Shown: piece after piece, positions 24,332-33,874 of the stretch
Position numbering within the stretch: position 1 is the first letter of the stretch
Layout of the letters: the number at the start of each line of letters is the position of its first letter
From: Bacteroidota bacterium
Lineage (GTDB): Bacteria > Bacteroidota > Bacteroidia > Chitinophagales > LD1
Direction of reading: 5' to 3'
Length of the DNA: 64,000 nt
NCBI GenBank assembly: GCA_026391075.1
Contig: JAPLES010000080.1
Span: 1 to 64,000 of the forward strand
Made by a program: the position numbers and the translations under genes
The notes under the pieces: model-generated
Seen by the model: the letters and a program-made list of their open reading frames with translations, nothing else
Told to the model about the DNA's origin: nothing
Database searches by the model: none

Positions 24332-26764
24332 ATGAAAAATATTTTATTGCTCTTGATGTGCCTGTTCACTTCAATGGCAAACTCTCAAATAAAACTAAGC
24401 GGAACTATTCAAGATAAAGCCACCAGCGAAAAATTGGAGGGGGCTGCTGTATCCATTCCTGAATTAAAACGCGGCAACACAACTGATGTAATCGGTAATT
24501 TTTCGTTCACCAATTTGCCCGCAGGAAATTATTTGCTCAATATAAAATATGTGGGCTATGCTTCACTCAACATTCCGCTCAAACTTTTTCATGACACCGC
24601 AATTCAAATTTCGATTTCATCTACAGCTGCCGAACTAAGTGATGTGGTAGTGACTGGCGTTTCAAAAGCAACCGAAGTGAAAGAATCGCCTGTGGCAATT
24701 ACTTTAATCAACGAAAAAGATTTACAGGCAACTACTGCCACCAATATTGTGGATGCTATTTCGAAACTGCCGGGTGTTTCTTCTATTTCAACAGGTGCGG
24801 CAATTTCAAAACCTGTTATTCGAGGGCTTGGATATAATCGGGTTGTTACGCTCAATGATGGTTTTAAACAGGAAGGACAACAATGGGGCGATGAACACGG
24901 AATTGAAATTGATGAAGCAAGCGTGGGGCGTGTAGAAATTTTGCGAGGTCCCGGAAGTTTAATGTACGGTGGTGATGCTATTGCTGGAGTAATCAATTTC
25001 CTTCCCCACGAACCCGTAGCAGAAGGAAAAATTGCATTAAATGCTTTGCTTAATTACCAATCGAACAACAATTTGATTAGCTCGAGTTTAATGACAGCCG
25101 GAAATATAAATGGCATTAACTGGAACATTCGAGGCAGCAATAAAACAGCGGGTAATTATTCAAACCGCTATGACGGAAAAGTTTGGAACAGTGGTTTCCG
25201 TGAATGGAATGTGAATGGCGGCTTCGGCTTTTCAAAAAGCTGGGGCTATTCGAATATTTCTTTCAGCACTTTCAATCAGCAAATTGGCTTTAATGGGGGC
25301 ACACGTGATAGCACAGGAAACTTTCTTCACGAAGTTGCGCTCAACGATTCTACTGTGAATTCTGTAGCGGTAACCAAAAATGATTTAAGCAGCTACAAAA
25401 TTTTTACGCCCTATCAGCGCATCAATCACCACCGTGTTTCTATTCAAAATAAAATTTTCATTGGCAGAGGAAGTGTAGTAGTAAACGCAGGATGGCAAAT
25501 GAATGAGCGCAGAGAATTTGGTGATGTATTGAATCCTACTGTTGCAGGTTTACATTTTCAAATGCATACGGCTACGCTCGATATGCAATATCATTTGCCC
25601 GAAATGAAAGAATGGAACACGAGTTTCGGCATCAGTGGAATGTATCAGTTGAGTAGGAACAAAGGCGCTGAGGTTTTGATTCCTGCTTACAATATTTTTA
25701 ACTACGGCATTTTTGCGGTAACACAAAAGCGTTTCAAAAAAATATTGTTCGAAGCAGGTTTGCGTTTCGACCAGCAGTTTTATCATTCACAAAGTTTGGT
25801 TGCTGATAGCGTTGAACGTTTTGCTGATTTGAAAAAGACCTTTTACAATTTTTCAGGGAGCATTGGACTTTCATTTCGCCCCAATGAAAGTTGGGTGTTG
25901 AAGTTAAATGCAGCCAAAGGTTTTCGTGCGCCTGTGGCGGCTGAGTTGGCAAGCAATGGAAGTCACGAGGGAACTTTTCGGTATGAATACGGCAATGCGA
26001 ATCTGAAACCCGAATCGAGTTATCAGCTAGATGCTGGTGTTTCTTATTCGAGTGAACACGTAAATGTGAATCTTGATGTATTTGAAAACACGATTCTGAA
26101 TTTCATTTACATTGAAAAACTAAACAGCGTGAACGGTGGTGATAGTCTTCGACAAACGACTGACGGCAATTTGCTCACCGCTTTTCAATTCAAACAAAAC
26201 AATGCTTTGCTTACGGGTACAGAAATTACGATGGATATTCATCCGCATCCTGCTGACTGGCTTCACTTCGAAAATTCCTTTGGTTATGTGTATGCTTTTA
26301 ATCTGCATCAAGCCGACAGCGCAAAATATCTTCCGTTTACTCCGCCTGCCCATTACCGAAGCGAGTTGCGTTTTGATATTCCTAAAACAGGCGATGTTAT
26401 CCGCGGTTTGTTTGCAGGCGTTCACTTTGATTATTATTTCGCGCAAAACCATGCGCTGTTGCAAAACAATACAGAAACGCCTACGCCCGATTATGCTTTG
26501 TTAGGAGCAAGTGCCGGTTTCGATTTGTATGCACATAGAAGTTCCACTTCTTTAAGAAGTGGAACTTCTTTTCTTAAAATCTTCACGTTTGTAATTGCTG
26601 CTGAAAATTTAACCAACACAGCTTATCAAAGTCATTTGAGCCGCTTCAAACATTTGGATATGAATTACGCGAATGGAAAACGTGGTATCTGGAATCAAGG
26701 AAGAAACATCAGCGTGAAAATTATTTTTCCCCTGGAGTTTAGTGCGAGGAAGAAAGTTGAATAA
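24332..26764 (+). CDS. TonB-dependent receptor, ZnuD-like
   Basis: An 810-residue outer-membrane receptor: signal peptide 1-19, carboxypeptidase-D-like domain about 21-100 (LSGTIQDKATSEKLEGAAVS, NLPAGNYLLNIKYVGYA), plug about 110-235 (GVSSISTGAAISKPVIRGLG, QQWGDEHGIEID, RVEILRGPGSLMYGGDAIAG), then the barrel. The EHG/EID plug segment and the His/Asp-rich character recall zinc receptors of the ZnuD type. The preceding gene encodes a His/Cys-rich secreted protein, in line with zinc or copper traffic. An odd stretch near residues 736-748 (RSSTSLRSGTS) is encoded by a palindrome (26537-26569) that looks like an in-frame insertion just before a barrel strand. Its stop abuts the convergent gene with no gap. 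Confidence 0.9.
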   Translation: MKNILLLLMCLFTSMANSQIKLSGTIQDKATSEKLEGAAVSIPELKRGNTTDVIGNFSFTNLPAGNYLLNIKYVGYASLNIPLKLFHDTAIQISISSTAAELSDVVVTGVSKATEVKESPVAITLINEKDLQATTATNIVDAISKLPGVSSISTGAAISKPVIRGLGYNRVVTLNDGFKQEGQQWGDEHGIEIDEASVGRVEILRGPGSLMYGGDAIAGVINFLPHEPVAEGKIALNALLNYQSNNNLISSSLMTAGNINGINWNIRGSNKTAGNYSNRYDGKVWNSGFREWNVNGGFGFSKSWGYSNISFSTFNQQIGFNGGTRDSTGNFLHEVALNDSTVNSVAVTKNDLSSYKIFTPYQRINHHRVSIQNKIFIGRGSVVVNAGWQMNERREFGDVLNPTVAGLHFQMHTATLDMQYHLPEMKEWNTSFGISGMYQLSRNKGAEVLIPAYNIFNYGIFAVTQKRFKKILFEAGLRFDQQFYHSQSLVADSVERFADLKKTFYNFSGSIGLSFRPNESWVLKLNAAKGFRAPVAAELASNGSHEGTFRYEYGNANLKPESSYQLDAGVSYSSEHVNVNLDVFENTILNFIYIEKLNSVNGGDSLRQTTDGNLLTAFQFKQNNALLTGTEITMDIHPHPADWLHFENSFGYVYAFNLHQADSAKYLPFTPPAHYRSELRFDIPKTGDVIRGLFAGVHFDYYFAQNHALLQNNTETPTPDYALLGASAGFDLYAHRSSTSLRSGTSFLKIFTFVIAAENLTNTAYQSHLSRFKHLDMNYANGKRGIWNQGRNISVKIIFPLEFSARKKVE
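26537..26569 (+). repeat. In-frame palindrome within the TonB receptor gene
   Basis: Near-perfect palindrome: arms of 16 bp (AGAAGTTCCACTTCTT and its reverse complement) around a single T. It is translated as part of RSSTSLRSGTS in a predicted extracellular loop or turn of the barrel. The length keeps the frame open on both sides. Confidence 0.7.
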
Positions 26765-27832
26765 TTATTCTTTCACAAACTTCGAAGTAAACGAATGGTT
26801 CTCATCGGTAACGAAATAAATGCCGCTAGGTAAATCAGCTATATCAATTGTTGTAGATGAAGCGAAGTTCTGTTTGCGAATGGTTTCACCTAAGACATTT
26901 ACAATAGAAATAGATAGCGTTTCTTCTGTTGGCATCTGAATATATGAAGTTGCAGGATTGGGGAAAACACGGAAGATATTTTCATTCAGTAGAGAAGGAA
27001 TATCGCTACTGTGTATGTTGGAAATAAAAATATTTTTATCGCGAACGCTACTGCTGAGTAAACGCCCGTTACGAAATTCGCGAACAAGAATAGCAATGGT
27101 AAAAACGCCTTGACCACAAGGGTTATCCCAGCTAACAGAGCCTGTATTTGGATCCACCGTATATGGACTTGTTTCACTTAATATTTGACAGTACGCCTGC
27201 GGAGTGTAATACTCGAACGTAGATAAATCATGATCAATTAAGGGAGTAATATTGTCGAATGTTACGCTATCACCATCTGCATCATATACCACCATATTGT
27301 CGTGGAAACTATTTCCTAAAGTAGAAAAACCAATGGTAGAAAGATTAAGCACCGGTGCATGATTCACAAAACCTGCACTTGTATCTGCGGTAATTATTGT
27401 TTCGATATAAAACGAAAGACTTTGCCCTTGCGAAGCAATATTGGTTACTTCCGACATGCGAAATTGACTGGCCAAACCCACTACAAACTGCCCGTTAGCA
27501 GGAAAAGCAGCATAGGTATGTGTACCTTCGTACACGTGCGTAAAATAACGCTCGTAACCTAAATAGTTTTTGGCTGCAGTATCCACTCGGCTTGAAGTAG
27601 CAAAAACGGCACTAGTTTCGTTATCGCCCCAATTCAACAAGATAGAGTCAGTCGGCAGACTATCCAATAAATCAAAATCGAGAGTTACGTAAATTGTATA
27701 GGTAAGTGGGTTGGCAGTACTTTGGCTATAGGTCATTTCTCCGCTGTATACCACCTGACTTAAACCGCCACAAGCAAATGAGCCTATTTGTAGTAACAGA
27801 AAAGGAAATAGAAAAAGCAATTTATTTTTCAT
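26765..27832 (-). CDS. Secreted protein with T9SS type A sorting domain
   Basis: A 355-residue exported protein whose main domain I do not recognise. Residues 1-19 are a signal peptide. Residues 20-265 look like a beta-rich region found in other Bacteroidota surface proteins: TLDFDLLDSLPTDSILLNWG, YVGYE-like LGYERYFTHVYEGTHTYA, then NHAPVLNLSTIGFS and VYDADGDSVTF, which resembles cadherin or Ig-like repeats (DADGDS). The region PYTVDPNTGSVSWDNPCGQG, then IAILVREFRNG, is typical of such proteins. The T9SS domain is at about 283-355 (FRVFPNPATSYIQM, DLPSGIYFV, ending TSKFVKE). It abuts the TonB gene and is divergent from the next cargo gene. Confidence 0.72.
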   Translation of the reverse strand: MKNKLLFLFPFLLLQIGSFACGGLSQVVYSGEMTYSQSTANPLTYTIYVTLDFDLLDSLPTDSILLNWGDNETSAVFATSSRVDTAAKNYLGYERYFTHVYEGTHTYAAFPANGQFVVGLASQFRMSEVTNIASQGQSLSFYIETIITADTSAGFVNHAPVLNLSTIGFSTLGNSFHDNMVVYDADGDSVTFDNITPLIDHDLSTFEYYTPQAYCQILSETSPYTVDPNTGSVSWDNPCGQGVFTIAILVREFRNGRLLSSSVRDKNIFISNIHSSDIPSLLNENIFRVFPNPATSYIQMPTEETLSISIVNVLGETIRKQNFASSTTIDIADLPSGIYFVTDENHSFTSKFVKE

Positions 27833-28028
27833 GAAAAATATATTTTGAAGTTCTGAACACGAAGATAAAAATTATGTTTTTGTTTTCCGGTTGGTTTTTT
27901 CTTCAACCTTTATTTAGCACATTTACGCTCTGGCTCTTACGTCAAAATTATTTGCCATAACACCGGTAGTTCAATTTGACTCGCTCACGTCAACAATCAG
28001 CGAAGGCACTGCTACGCTGGTCATTTCG

Positions 28029-30161
28029 GTGAGCATTCAAAATGCTGATGCTAATCCAACTTCGGTAGATGTAAATATTATGGGTGGTGCCTCGGCTACT
28101 TCAGGAATTGATTTTGGTTATGCACCTGTCACCATAACTTTCCCGGGTGGTTCTTCTGCCCCGCAAAATATGGTGGTTACGTTGAACGATGATGCAATTG
28201 CCGAAGGCAATGAATCGTTCACATTACAATTGGCTTTTCCAACCAACAGCGCAACTATAGGAACGAACGCACAGCATACAGTTACTCTTATAGATAACGA
28301 CACATCGAAATTGAACATTGATTTTGCATCGTTCACACGAAGCGAAAATGCAGGAATTGTTTTCGTTCCTGTAACACTTACTACTGCAAATGTGGCAACC
28401 ATAAATACCACCGTTCATTTCAACGCGGCTGGTAGTTCTGCTACAATGTCAAGCGATTTTGATTTTACAGACACCACGCTGACTTGGCTTGCCGGAGATA
28501 CAGGAACCAAAAATTTTTCGTTGACTATTTTTGATGACAACAAGTATGAGCTGACTGAAACAGTGCAGTTGCACTTGCTGAATACAACTGGAGCAGCCGT
28601 TTTACTTATGGATACTTTCTTGCTTAGCATACTCGATAACGAAACCTTGCCAAGCGGCAATTGTTCCGATTTGTATTTCAGCGAATACATACACGGTTCC
28701 GCCAACAACAAAGCCATTGAAATTTATAATCCAACTAACACTACCATTGATTTAAGCGATTACAAAATTTTTAAATCGCAAAACGGAAACACCGGTTCTA
28801 TATACAATCTAAGCGGGTCGCTTAACGCTAACGCTGTTTACCTGTTAGCAAATCCTTTGGCCGTTTCTGCTTTAACTAATCTGGCATATGCTACTTCTTC
28901 ATTTTTCGATTTTGATGGTAACGATGCTATTTATCTTTTGCATTTGAATGATACTATTGATGTTATTGGTCAGTCGTGGATTGACCCGGGTGCAAACGGT
29001 TGGGCGATTGGTACCGGCTCTACTAATCAACATACACTCATCCGCAGTTTTTATCATTACCATGGCAATAATAATTGGGATAGTGCCGCACTTTGGTGGA
29101 ATTCATTTGCGGTAGACATGTTTGATTCATTAGGCGCACATCATACTGCAGCATGCGGCACAGGTGTTCCTTTCATTCCTGCCACTATTCGTTTTACAAA
29201 AGGTTCCGATACTATAATGGAACAAAACGCTACTTACTATTTTGGAGCAATCGTTGAAAATCAAAGTGGTTACATAGTTCATTACTCCTTATTTCGAGAT
29301 GATGCAGCCTCTACTTCAACACAAGGTTATGCCACTTACTTTGATTATGAATTTGCTGGAGGATCTTATAACACAGATACTTCGAGCAATATGCACTACG
29401 ATAGTTTGCACATCGTATTACATGATGATGCTATAGTAGAAGGCACCGAGAAAATTATTATTCGAGTTGAAAACGTAAGCCCTAACGGTATAGCTATTTC
29501 TGATTCTGTATTTACACTCTATATTTTAGATAACGATTCCCTCACCTCGTCTTTTTATGGTGCAGGCTTTGGCTATGTAGAAAAAGATACTGATGTTTTA
29601 GTGCCTATTATTCTTTCCTCTTATTGTGCCGATTCTTTGTTTTGCACCGATACCATAGCACAAGTACGTATTACGTTGGATATAGGTAGCGCTATACCGG
29701 GTGTAGATTTTTTATTTGTAGATACCATCATTACGTTTAAAACAAATAGAGCCGATACCTTAGGCGCACGCGTTCATATTTTTGATGATGCTGCAGTAGA
29801 AGGCAACGACCAAATCAATTTCAATCTCACGAACCTAAATCCCGGCATTCATACCAATATTATTGGTTACACACTGACTATCATTGACAATGATACTCCA
29901 GTAGGTTTTTCGGAAGAAGCCTTTGATGTCAATATGAAATTGTATCCTAATCCGGCTTCGAACTTTATTATTATTTCAACCGAGAAGGAGTTCAGTGATG
30001 TTCGCATAACTGATTTGATGGGAACTGAAGTATTAAACATTGAAAAATTAAGCTTAGGGAAAAATCAAATTGACATCAGTATGCTTGCGAGCGGAATGTA
30101 TTTTGTGTGTGTAAATGACTCGGGTCAAATCATGAGCAAACGATTGGTGAAGAGTGAGTAA
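28029..30161 (+). CDS. Calx-beta / lamin-tail protein with T9SS type A sorting domain; 5' end unclear
   Basis: A 710-residue frame with a GTG at 28029. The first Calx-beta module (TSTISEGTATLVISVSI ... IAEGNESFTLQLAFP) begins before that codon, and the frame is open back to 27918 without ATG, GTG or TTG giving a signal peptide. A hydrophobic start lies in another frame (ATG at 27874, ending TAA at 27961), so a frameshift or a broken 5' end is likely. Further domains: second Calx-beta about 93-200, lamin-tail domain about 205-370 (LYFSEYIHGSANNKAIEIYN), two more Calx-like repeats about 385-625 (DDAIVEGTEKIIIRVENV, DDAAVEGNDQINFNL), and the sorting domain about 640-710 (KLYPNPASNFIIIS, ending SKRLVKSE). 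Likely calcium-binding surface protein; function unknown. Confidence 0.72.
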   Translation: MSIQNADANPTSVDVNIMGGASATSGIDFGYAPVTITFPGGSSAPQNMVVTLNDDAIAEGNESFTLQLAFPTNSATIGTNAQHTVTLIDNDTSKLNIDFASFTRSENAGIVFVPVTLTTANVATINTTVHFNAAGSSATMSSDFDFTDTTLTWLAGDTGTKNFSLTIFDDNKYELTETVQLHLLNTTGAAVLLMDTFLLSILDNETLPSGNCSDLYFSEYIHGSANNKAIEIYNPTNTTIDLSDYKIFKSQNGNTGSIYNLSGSLNANAVYLLANPLAVSALTNLAYATSSFFDFDGNDAIYLLHLNDTIDVIGQSWIDPGANGWAIGTGSTNQHTLIRSFYHYHGNNNWDSAALWWNSFAVDMFDSLGAHHTAACGTGVPFIPATIRFTKGSDTIMEQNATYYFGAIVENQSGYIVHYSLFRDDAASTSTQGYATYFDYEFAGGSYNTDTSSNMHYDSLHIVLHDDAIVEGTEKIIIRVENVSPNGIAISDSVFTLYILDNDSLTSSFYGAGFGYVEKDTDVLVPIILSSYCADSLFCTDTIAQVRITLDIGSAIPGVDFLFVDTIITFKTNRADTLGARVHIFDDAAVEGNDQINFNLTNLNPGIHTNIIGYTLTIIDNDTPVGFSEEAFDVNMKLYPNPASNFIIISTEKEFSDVRITDLMGTEVLNIEKLSLGKNQIDISMLASGMYFVCVNDSGQIMSKRLVKSE

Positions 30162-30243
30162 ACAATTTAACAACACAAATAAAACTTCCGTTTAGTTTCG
30201 CCTCGCATTTTTAAAATATTTTGAATTCATCAAATCAATAGCC

Positions 30244-32628
30244 ATGAAAAAGTTTTCTGTTCTTCTGCTTCAATCATTCATCGCATTTTTTGCAACCGCA
30301 CAATTGCCGCAACTTAATTTAGTGCAATTAGCCACAGGTTATGCCAGCCCGGTTGACATAAAATCGTGTGGCGACCAACGTATTTTTGTAGTAGAGCAAA
30401 AAGGAATTATTCGTATTCTGTATAAAGACGGAAGCAAACAAACCAATCCGTTTTTAGATATAGATGCTCGTGTAAATAATGCACAAGATGAGCAAGGCTT
30501 ACTCGGTTTGGCATTTAGTCCAAACTATAAACAAGACGGATGTTTTTATGTGCAATACACCACCGGACCCGGAGTTGATTCCATTCGTATTTCGCGCTTT
30601 CATGTAATGGCTGGCGATTCTACTCAAGGCGATGCAACAAGTGAGCAGGTATTGATTTCATACAAAGATTTATACTGGAATCATAATGGCGGAAATTTAA
30701 TGTTTGGCACCGATGGCTATTTGTATGCCACCGAAGGAGATGGTGGAAGTGGCGATGACCCGAATGGAAATGGACAAAACAAAAACACCTTTTTTGCCAA
30801 AATGCTTCGCCTTGATGTAAACAATCAGGCCGGCTATTCTATACCTCCTTCGAATCCTTTTGTAGGAGTGGCGAATACAAAACCCGAAATATGGGCGTAT
30901 GGTTTGCGTAATCCTTGGCGCTGCAGTTTCGATAAAATTACTGGCGATTTGTGGATTGGTGATGTAGGACAGAATACTTATGAGGAAATAGATTTTCAGG
31001 CCGCAGGAAGTGCAGGAGGACAAAATTATGGATGGCGTTGTCGCGAAGGATTGCATGTATGCCCTACCAGTAATACTTCCGGTTGCCCTTCGAGCGGATT
31101 TGTAGACCCGGTAGCCGAAATTTCTCAAGGTAGTGGCAGTTGTTCTGTAACTGGTGGTTATGTTTATCGCGGCACGCAATACAGTAAACTCTTCGGCTTA
31201 TATCTCTTCACCGATTATTGTGACGGTAGTTTTTGGACCATCAAAAAAACAGGAAATACTTTTGATGTAGATACACTTCAAAATTTTTCGAATTATCAAT
31301 ACACCACTTTTGGTCAAGATGATTTAGGTGAACTCTATGTGGGTTATCGTGGGTCACCATCAGGCAGTCCGACTCCTGGTAGAATTTATAAAATCACAGA
31401 AACTACCGATTGCAATCCTGTGGCGTTTATCACTTATAAAGATACAGTGGAAGGCTGCCAGCCACTTACTATTTCTGCTTTGCAAGGCGATACACTTGCT
31501 TATCAATGGTATAATACTAGCGGGGCAATTGGCGGTGCTAGTTCTTATCAATTAAATGTGCCGCAAAGCGGATGGTATAAAGTAAAAGTTTCGAAAACTT
31601 TACACGCAGGCTGCGAAGCTATGAGCGATTCGGTTTATGTGAATGTGTTTGACACTACCGCATTAACCGTAAATCTTATTACCTCTTCGCACTGTGTAAA
31701 TGAAGCACCATTCAGTTTAGATAATTTTGTTTCGCCAAGTGGTGGAATTTTTTCAGGCAATGGAGTGAGCGGTACAAATTTCACGCCTTCTGTGGCTGGT
31801 GTAGGAACAACAAATGTGGTGTATGAATACACCAATAATTTGACTTGCCGCTCAAGCATTAATTTTTCAATGCCCGTGGTAGATACGGTAGCCCTGTTTG
31901 CTACCAGCCCTTTAAATTATTGTGTAGATGCCATCACGGTTTCATTGACTGGAGCAGTGCAACCAATTGGCGGTATTTATGTTTCCAATTTTACTTCCAA
32001 CGATTCTTTGTTTAGCCCAAATGCCATTGGTGTAGGCACAAGTCAGGTTGATTACACGTTTACCTCTGCTACATTACCTGTTTGCATTTCGCACAAAACA
32101 ATCAATGTAAATGTGGGTGGGCATACTGCATTGACAAAATTAATTACCGATAGCATTTACTGCAACAATGCAACTGCAGTTTCTATGACTTCTTTTGTTT
32201 CGCCAACCGGTGGAGTTTTTTCGGGCACAGGAGTAAGCGGAAACAACTTTGACCCGGCTACAGCTTTTGTTGGCTACAACAAAATTTGGTATCAATACAC
32301 CAATAATTTTGGTTGCACGTCAATTGATTCGTTTGAGTTGCGCGTAGATAATTGTGTAGGCATTAAAGAAGTAGAAAACGAAATTTCCTTCCGTGTGTTT
32401 CCTAACCCGAGCAAAGGAAATTTCAATTTAGATGTAAAAGTAAATACCACGCAACTGGCAGAAATTATAATTACAGATGCAGTTGGAAAAATAAGCTATC
32501 GAAAAAATCAATTACTTGAACCTGGTAAACCGGTTATAGCTTTGCATCTTTCATTAGCAAGTGGTGTTTACGCTATTCAATTGAAAGGTACCAAAGAAAC
32601 TGTTAGCAAAACTTTGGTAGTGGAGTAA
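30244..32628 (+). CDS. Secreted PQQ-dependent sugar dehydrogenase-like protein with T9SS type A sorting domain
   Basis: A 794-residue exported protein. Signal peptide 1-19; glucose/sorbosone dehydrogenase six-bladed beta-propeller about 22-385, with family motifs RIFVVEQKGIIRILYKDG, NNAQDEQGLLGLAFSPNYKQ, WNHNGGNLMFGTDGYLYATE, AYGLRNPWRCSFDKITGDLW and DVGQNTYEEIDF. It then has Ig-like modules about 395-710, three of which share a PxGGxFSGxGV ... C pattern (VSPSGGIFSGNGVSGTNFTP, VSPTGGVFSGTGVSG), also seen in the protein at 18426. The sorting domain ends SKTLVVE. PQQ enzymes of this family oxidise aldoses in the periplasm or on the surface; electron acceptors are unknown. Confidence 0.86.
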   Translation: MKKFSVLLLQSFIAFFATAQLPQLNLVQLATGYASPVDIKSCGDQRIFVVEQKGIIRILYKDGSKQTNPFLDIDARVNNAQDEQGLLGLAFSPNYKQDGCFYVQYTTGPGVDSIRISRFHVMAGDSTQGDATSEQVLISYKDLYWNHNGGNLMFGTDGYLYATEGDGGSGDDPNGNGQNKNTFFAKMLRLDVNNQAGYSIPPSNPFVGVANTKPEIWAYGLRNPWRCSFDKITGDLWIGDVGQNTYEEIDFQAAGSAGGQNYGWRCREGLHVCPTSNTSGCPSSGFVDPVAEISQGSGSCSVTGGYVYRGTQYSKLFGLYLFTDYCDGSFWTIKKTGNTFDVDTLQNFSNYQYTTFGQDDLGELYVGYRGSPSGSPTPGRIYKITETTDCNPVAFITYKDTVEGCQPLTISALQGDTLAYQWYNTSGAIGGASSYQLNVPQSGWYKVKVSKTLHAGCEAMSDSVYVNVFDTTALTVNLITSSHCVNEAPFSLDNFVSPSGGIFSGNGVSGTNFTPSVAGVGTTNVVYEYTNNLTCRSSINFSMPVVDTVALFATSPLNYCVDAITVSLTGAVQPIGGIYVSNFTSNDSLFSPNAIGVGTSQVDYTFTSATLPVCISHKTINVNVGGHTALTKLITDSIYCNNATAVSMTSFVSPTGGVFSGTGVSGNNFDPATAFVGYNKIWYQYTNNFGCTSIDSFELRVDNCVGIKEVENEISFRVFPNPSKGNFNLDVKVNTTQLAEIIITDAVGKISYRKNQLLEPGKPVIALHLSLASGVYAIQLKGTKETVSKTLVVE

Positions 32629-32638
32629 ATTAATTCCG

Positions 32639-32693
32639 TTTCTAAAACACAAAGAAGAATTCTGTAACAGAATTCTTCTTTGTGTTTTAGAAA
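32639..32693. terminator. Bidirectional intrinsic terminator
   Basis: A 25-bp perfect stem (arms 32639-32663 and 32669-32693) with a 5-nt loop GTAAC. It starts with TTTCTAAAAC and ends with GTTTTAGAAA. It lies between the convergent stops of the PQQ-like gene and purM, so it can end transcription from both sides. Confidence 0.75.
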
Positions 32694-32706
32694 GTCAGCG
32701 TAACTT

Positions 32707-33870
32707 TTATGAATACATAAAGTCCCCAAACTCACTCTTCACCTCCACCACATTTTTTTCAGAGGATTCAACGTAGCCAATGATTTGCGCATCTACTTCA
32801 AACGATTTTGCAGTTTCAATAACCACCGAAGCGTATTTTTCTTCTACATAAACTTCGAGGCGAGTGCCGCAGTTGAGCACTTTGAACATTTCTTTCCAAT
32901 CGGTTTTCGATTCGTGTTGAATCAATTTAAAAAGTGGAGGAACAGGCAGTAAATTATTTTTTACGATGCGAAGATTTTCGATGTAATGCAACACCTTGGT
33001 ATGTGCGCCACCTGTGCAATTCACCAAACCCTGCACCTGACCGGGAATTTCTTTCAGTAATTTGTTTAGTATAGGTGCATAAGTTCGCGTGGGCGAAAGC
33101 ACCGCTTTACCAATGTTGAGCAAGGTTCCTTCTAAAGCATCGGTCATTTTTTTTGTTCCGCTGTAAACGAGCTTACTATTAATTGCAGTGTCAAAACTTT
33201 CAGGATATTTTTCGGCATAAAACTTTGCCAGCAAATCGTGGCGTGCCGAAGTAAGCCCGTTACTGCTGATGCCGCTGTTGTATTCATCTTCATAACTCGC
33301 TTTGCCATAACTCGCTAAACCAACAATCACATCGCCAGGTTTTATGTTTTGTGTAAGCACTAAACTTTCTTTTTTCATGCGCACAGTCATTGTCGCGTCT
33401 ACGGTAGTTGTGCGAACACAATCACCTAAATCGGCAGTTTCACCACCCATAGCATGAATGTGAACACCAAAATCATTCATCCGCTCAATAAATTGTTTAC
33501 TTCCTTTAATGAGCTCGGCTATTACATCACCCGGAATTAAATTTTTGTTGCGGTTGATGATACTTGTATAAAGAAAATTATCGGTGGCACCCACACAAAG
33601 CAAATCATCTAAATTCATCACAATAGCATCCTGGGCTATGCCACGCCATACCGAAATATCTCCGGTTTCTTTCCAATACAAATAAGCTAAAATAGATTTA
33701 GTGCCACTTCCATCACTACTCATCACATTGCAAAACGCATCATCGTTGCCTAAGTAATCGGGATAAATTTTGCAGAAAGCTTTTGGATAAAGCCCGTGAT
33801 ATAAATCCTTCACTGCCGCATGAACTTCCTCTTTGCCGGCACTTACCCCACGTTGTAAATATTTTTCCAT
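32707..33870 (-). CDS. purM: Phosphoribosylformylglycinamidine cyclo-ligase
   Basis: AIR synthetase: ATP-driven ring closure of FGAM to aminoimidazole ribotide in purine synthesis. The 387 residues show the ATP-grasp-unrelated PurM fold: YLQRGVSAGKEEVHAAVKDL, MSSDGSGTKSILAYLYWKET, DDLLCVGATDNF, GGETADLGD and LVNCTGGAHTKVLHY. It has the extra length typical of the Bacteroidota type. The frame is open to 33912, but the Met at 33870 (MEKYLQRG) is chosen because family members begin there and a promoter-like box sits directly upstream at 33875-33882. It is divergent from surE. Confidence 0.95.
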   Translation of the reverse strand: MEKYLQRGVSAGKEEVHAAVKDLYHGLYPKAFCKIYPDYLGNDDAFCNVMSSDGSGTKSILAYLYWKETGDISVWRGIAQDAIVMNLDDLLCVGATDNFLYTSIINRNKNLIPGDVIAELIKGSKQFIERMNDFGVHIHAMGGETADLGDCVRTTTVDATMTVRMKKESLVLTQNIKPGDVIVGLASYGKASYEDEYNSGISSNGLTSARHDLLAKFYAEKYPESFDTAINSKLVYSGTKKMTDALEGTLLNIGKAVLSPTRTYAPILNKLLKEIPGQVQGLVNCTGGAHTKVLHYIENLRIVKNNLLPVPPLFKLIQHESKTDWKEMFKVLNCGTRLEVYVEEKYASVVIETAKSFEVDAQIIGYVESSEKNVVEVKSEFGDFMYS

Positions 33871-33874
33871 GAAG

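Noticed and set aside
24604-24996. 130-residue minus-strand ORF in the ZnuD-like receptor gene
   Set aside because: Antisense of the plug domain of a clear gene.
30180-30243. Promoter box before the PQQ-like gene (ATATTTTG)
   Set aside because: It lacks the TAnn spacing of the consensus by one base.
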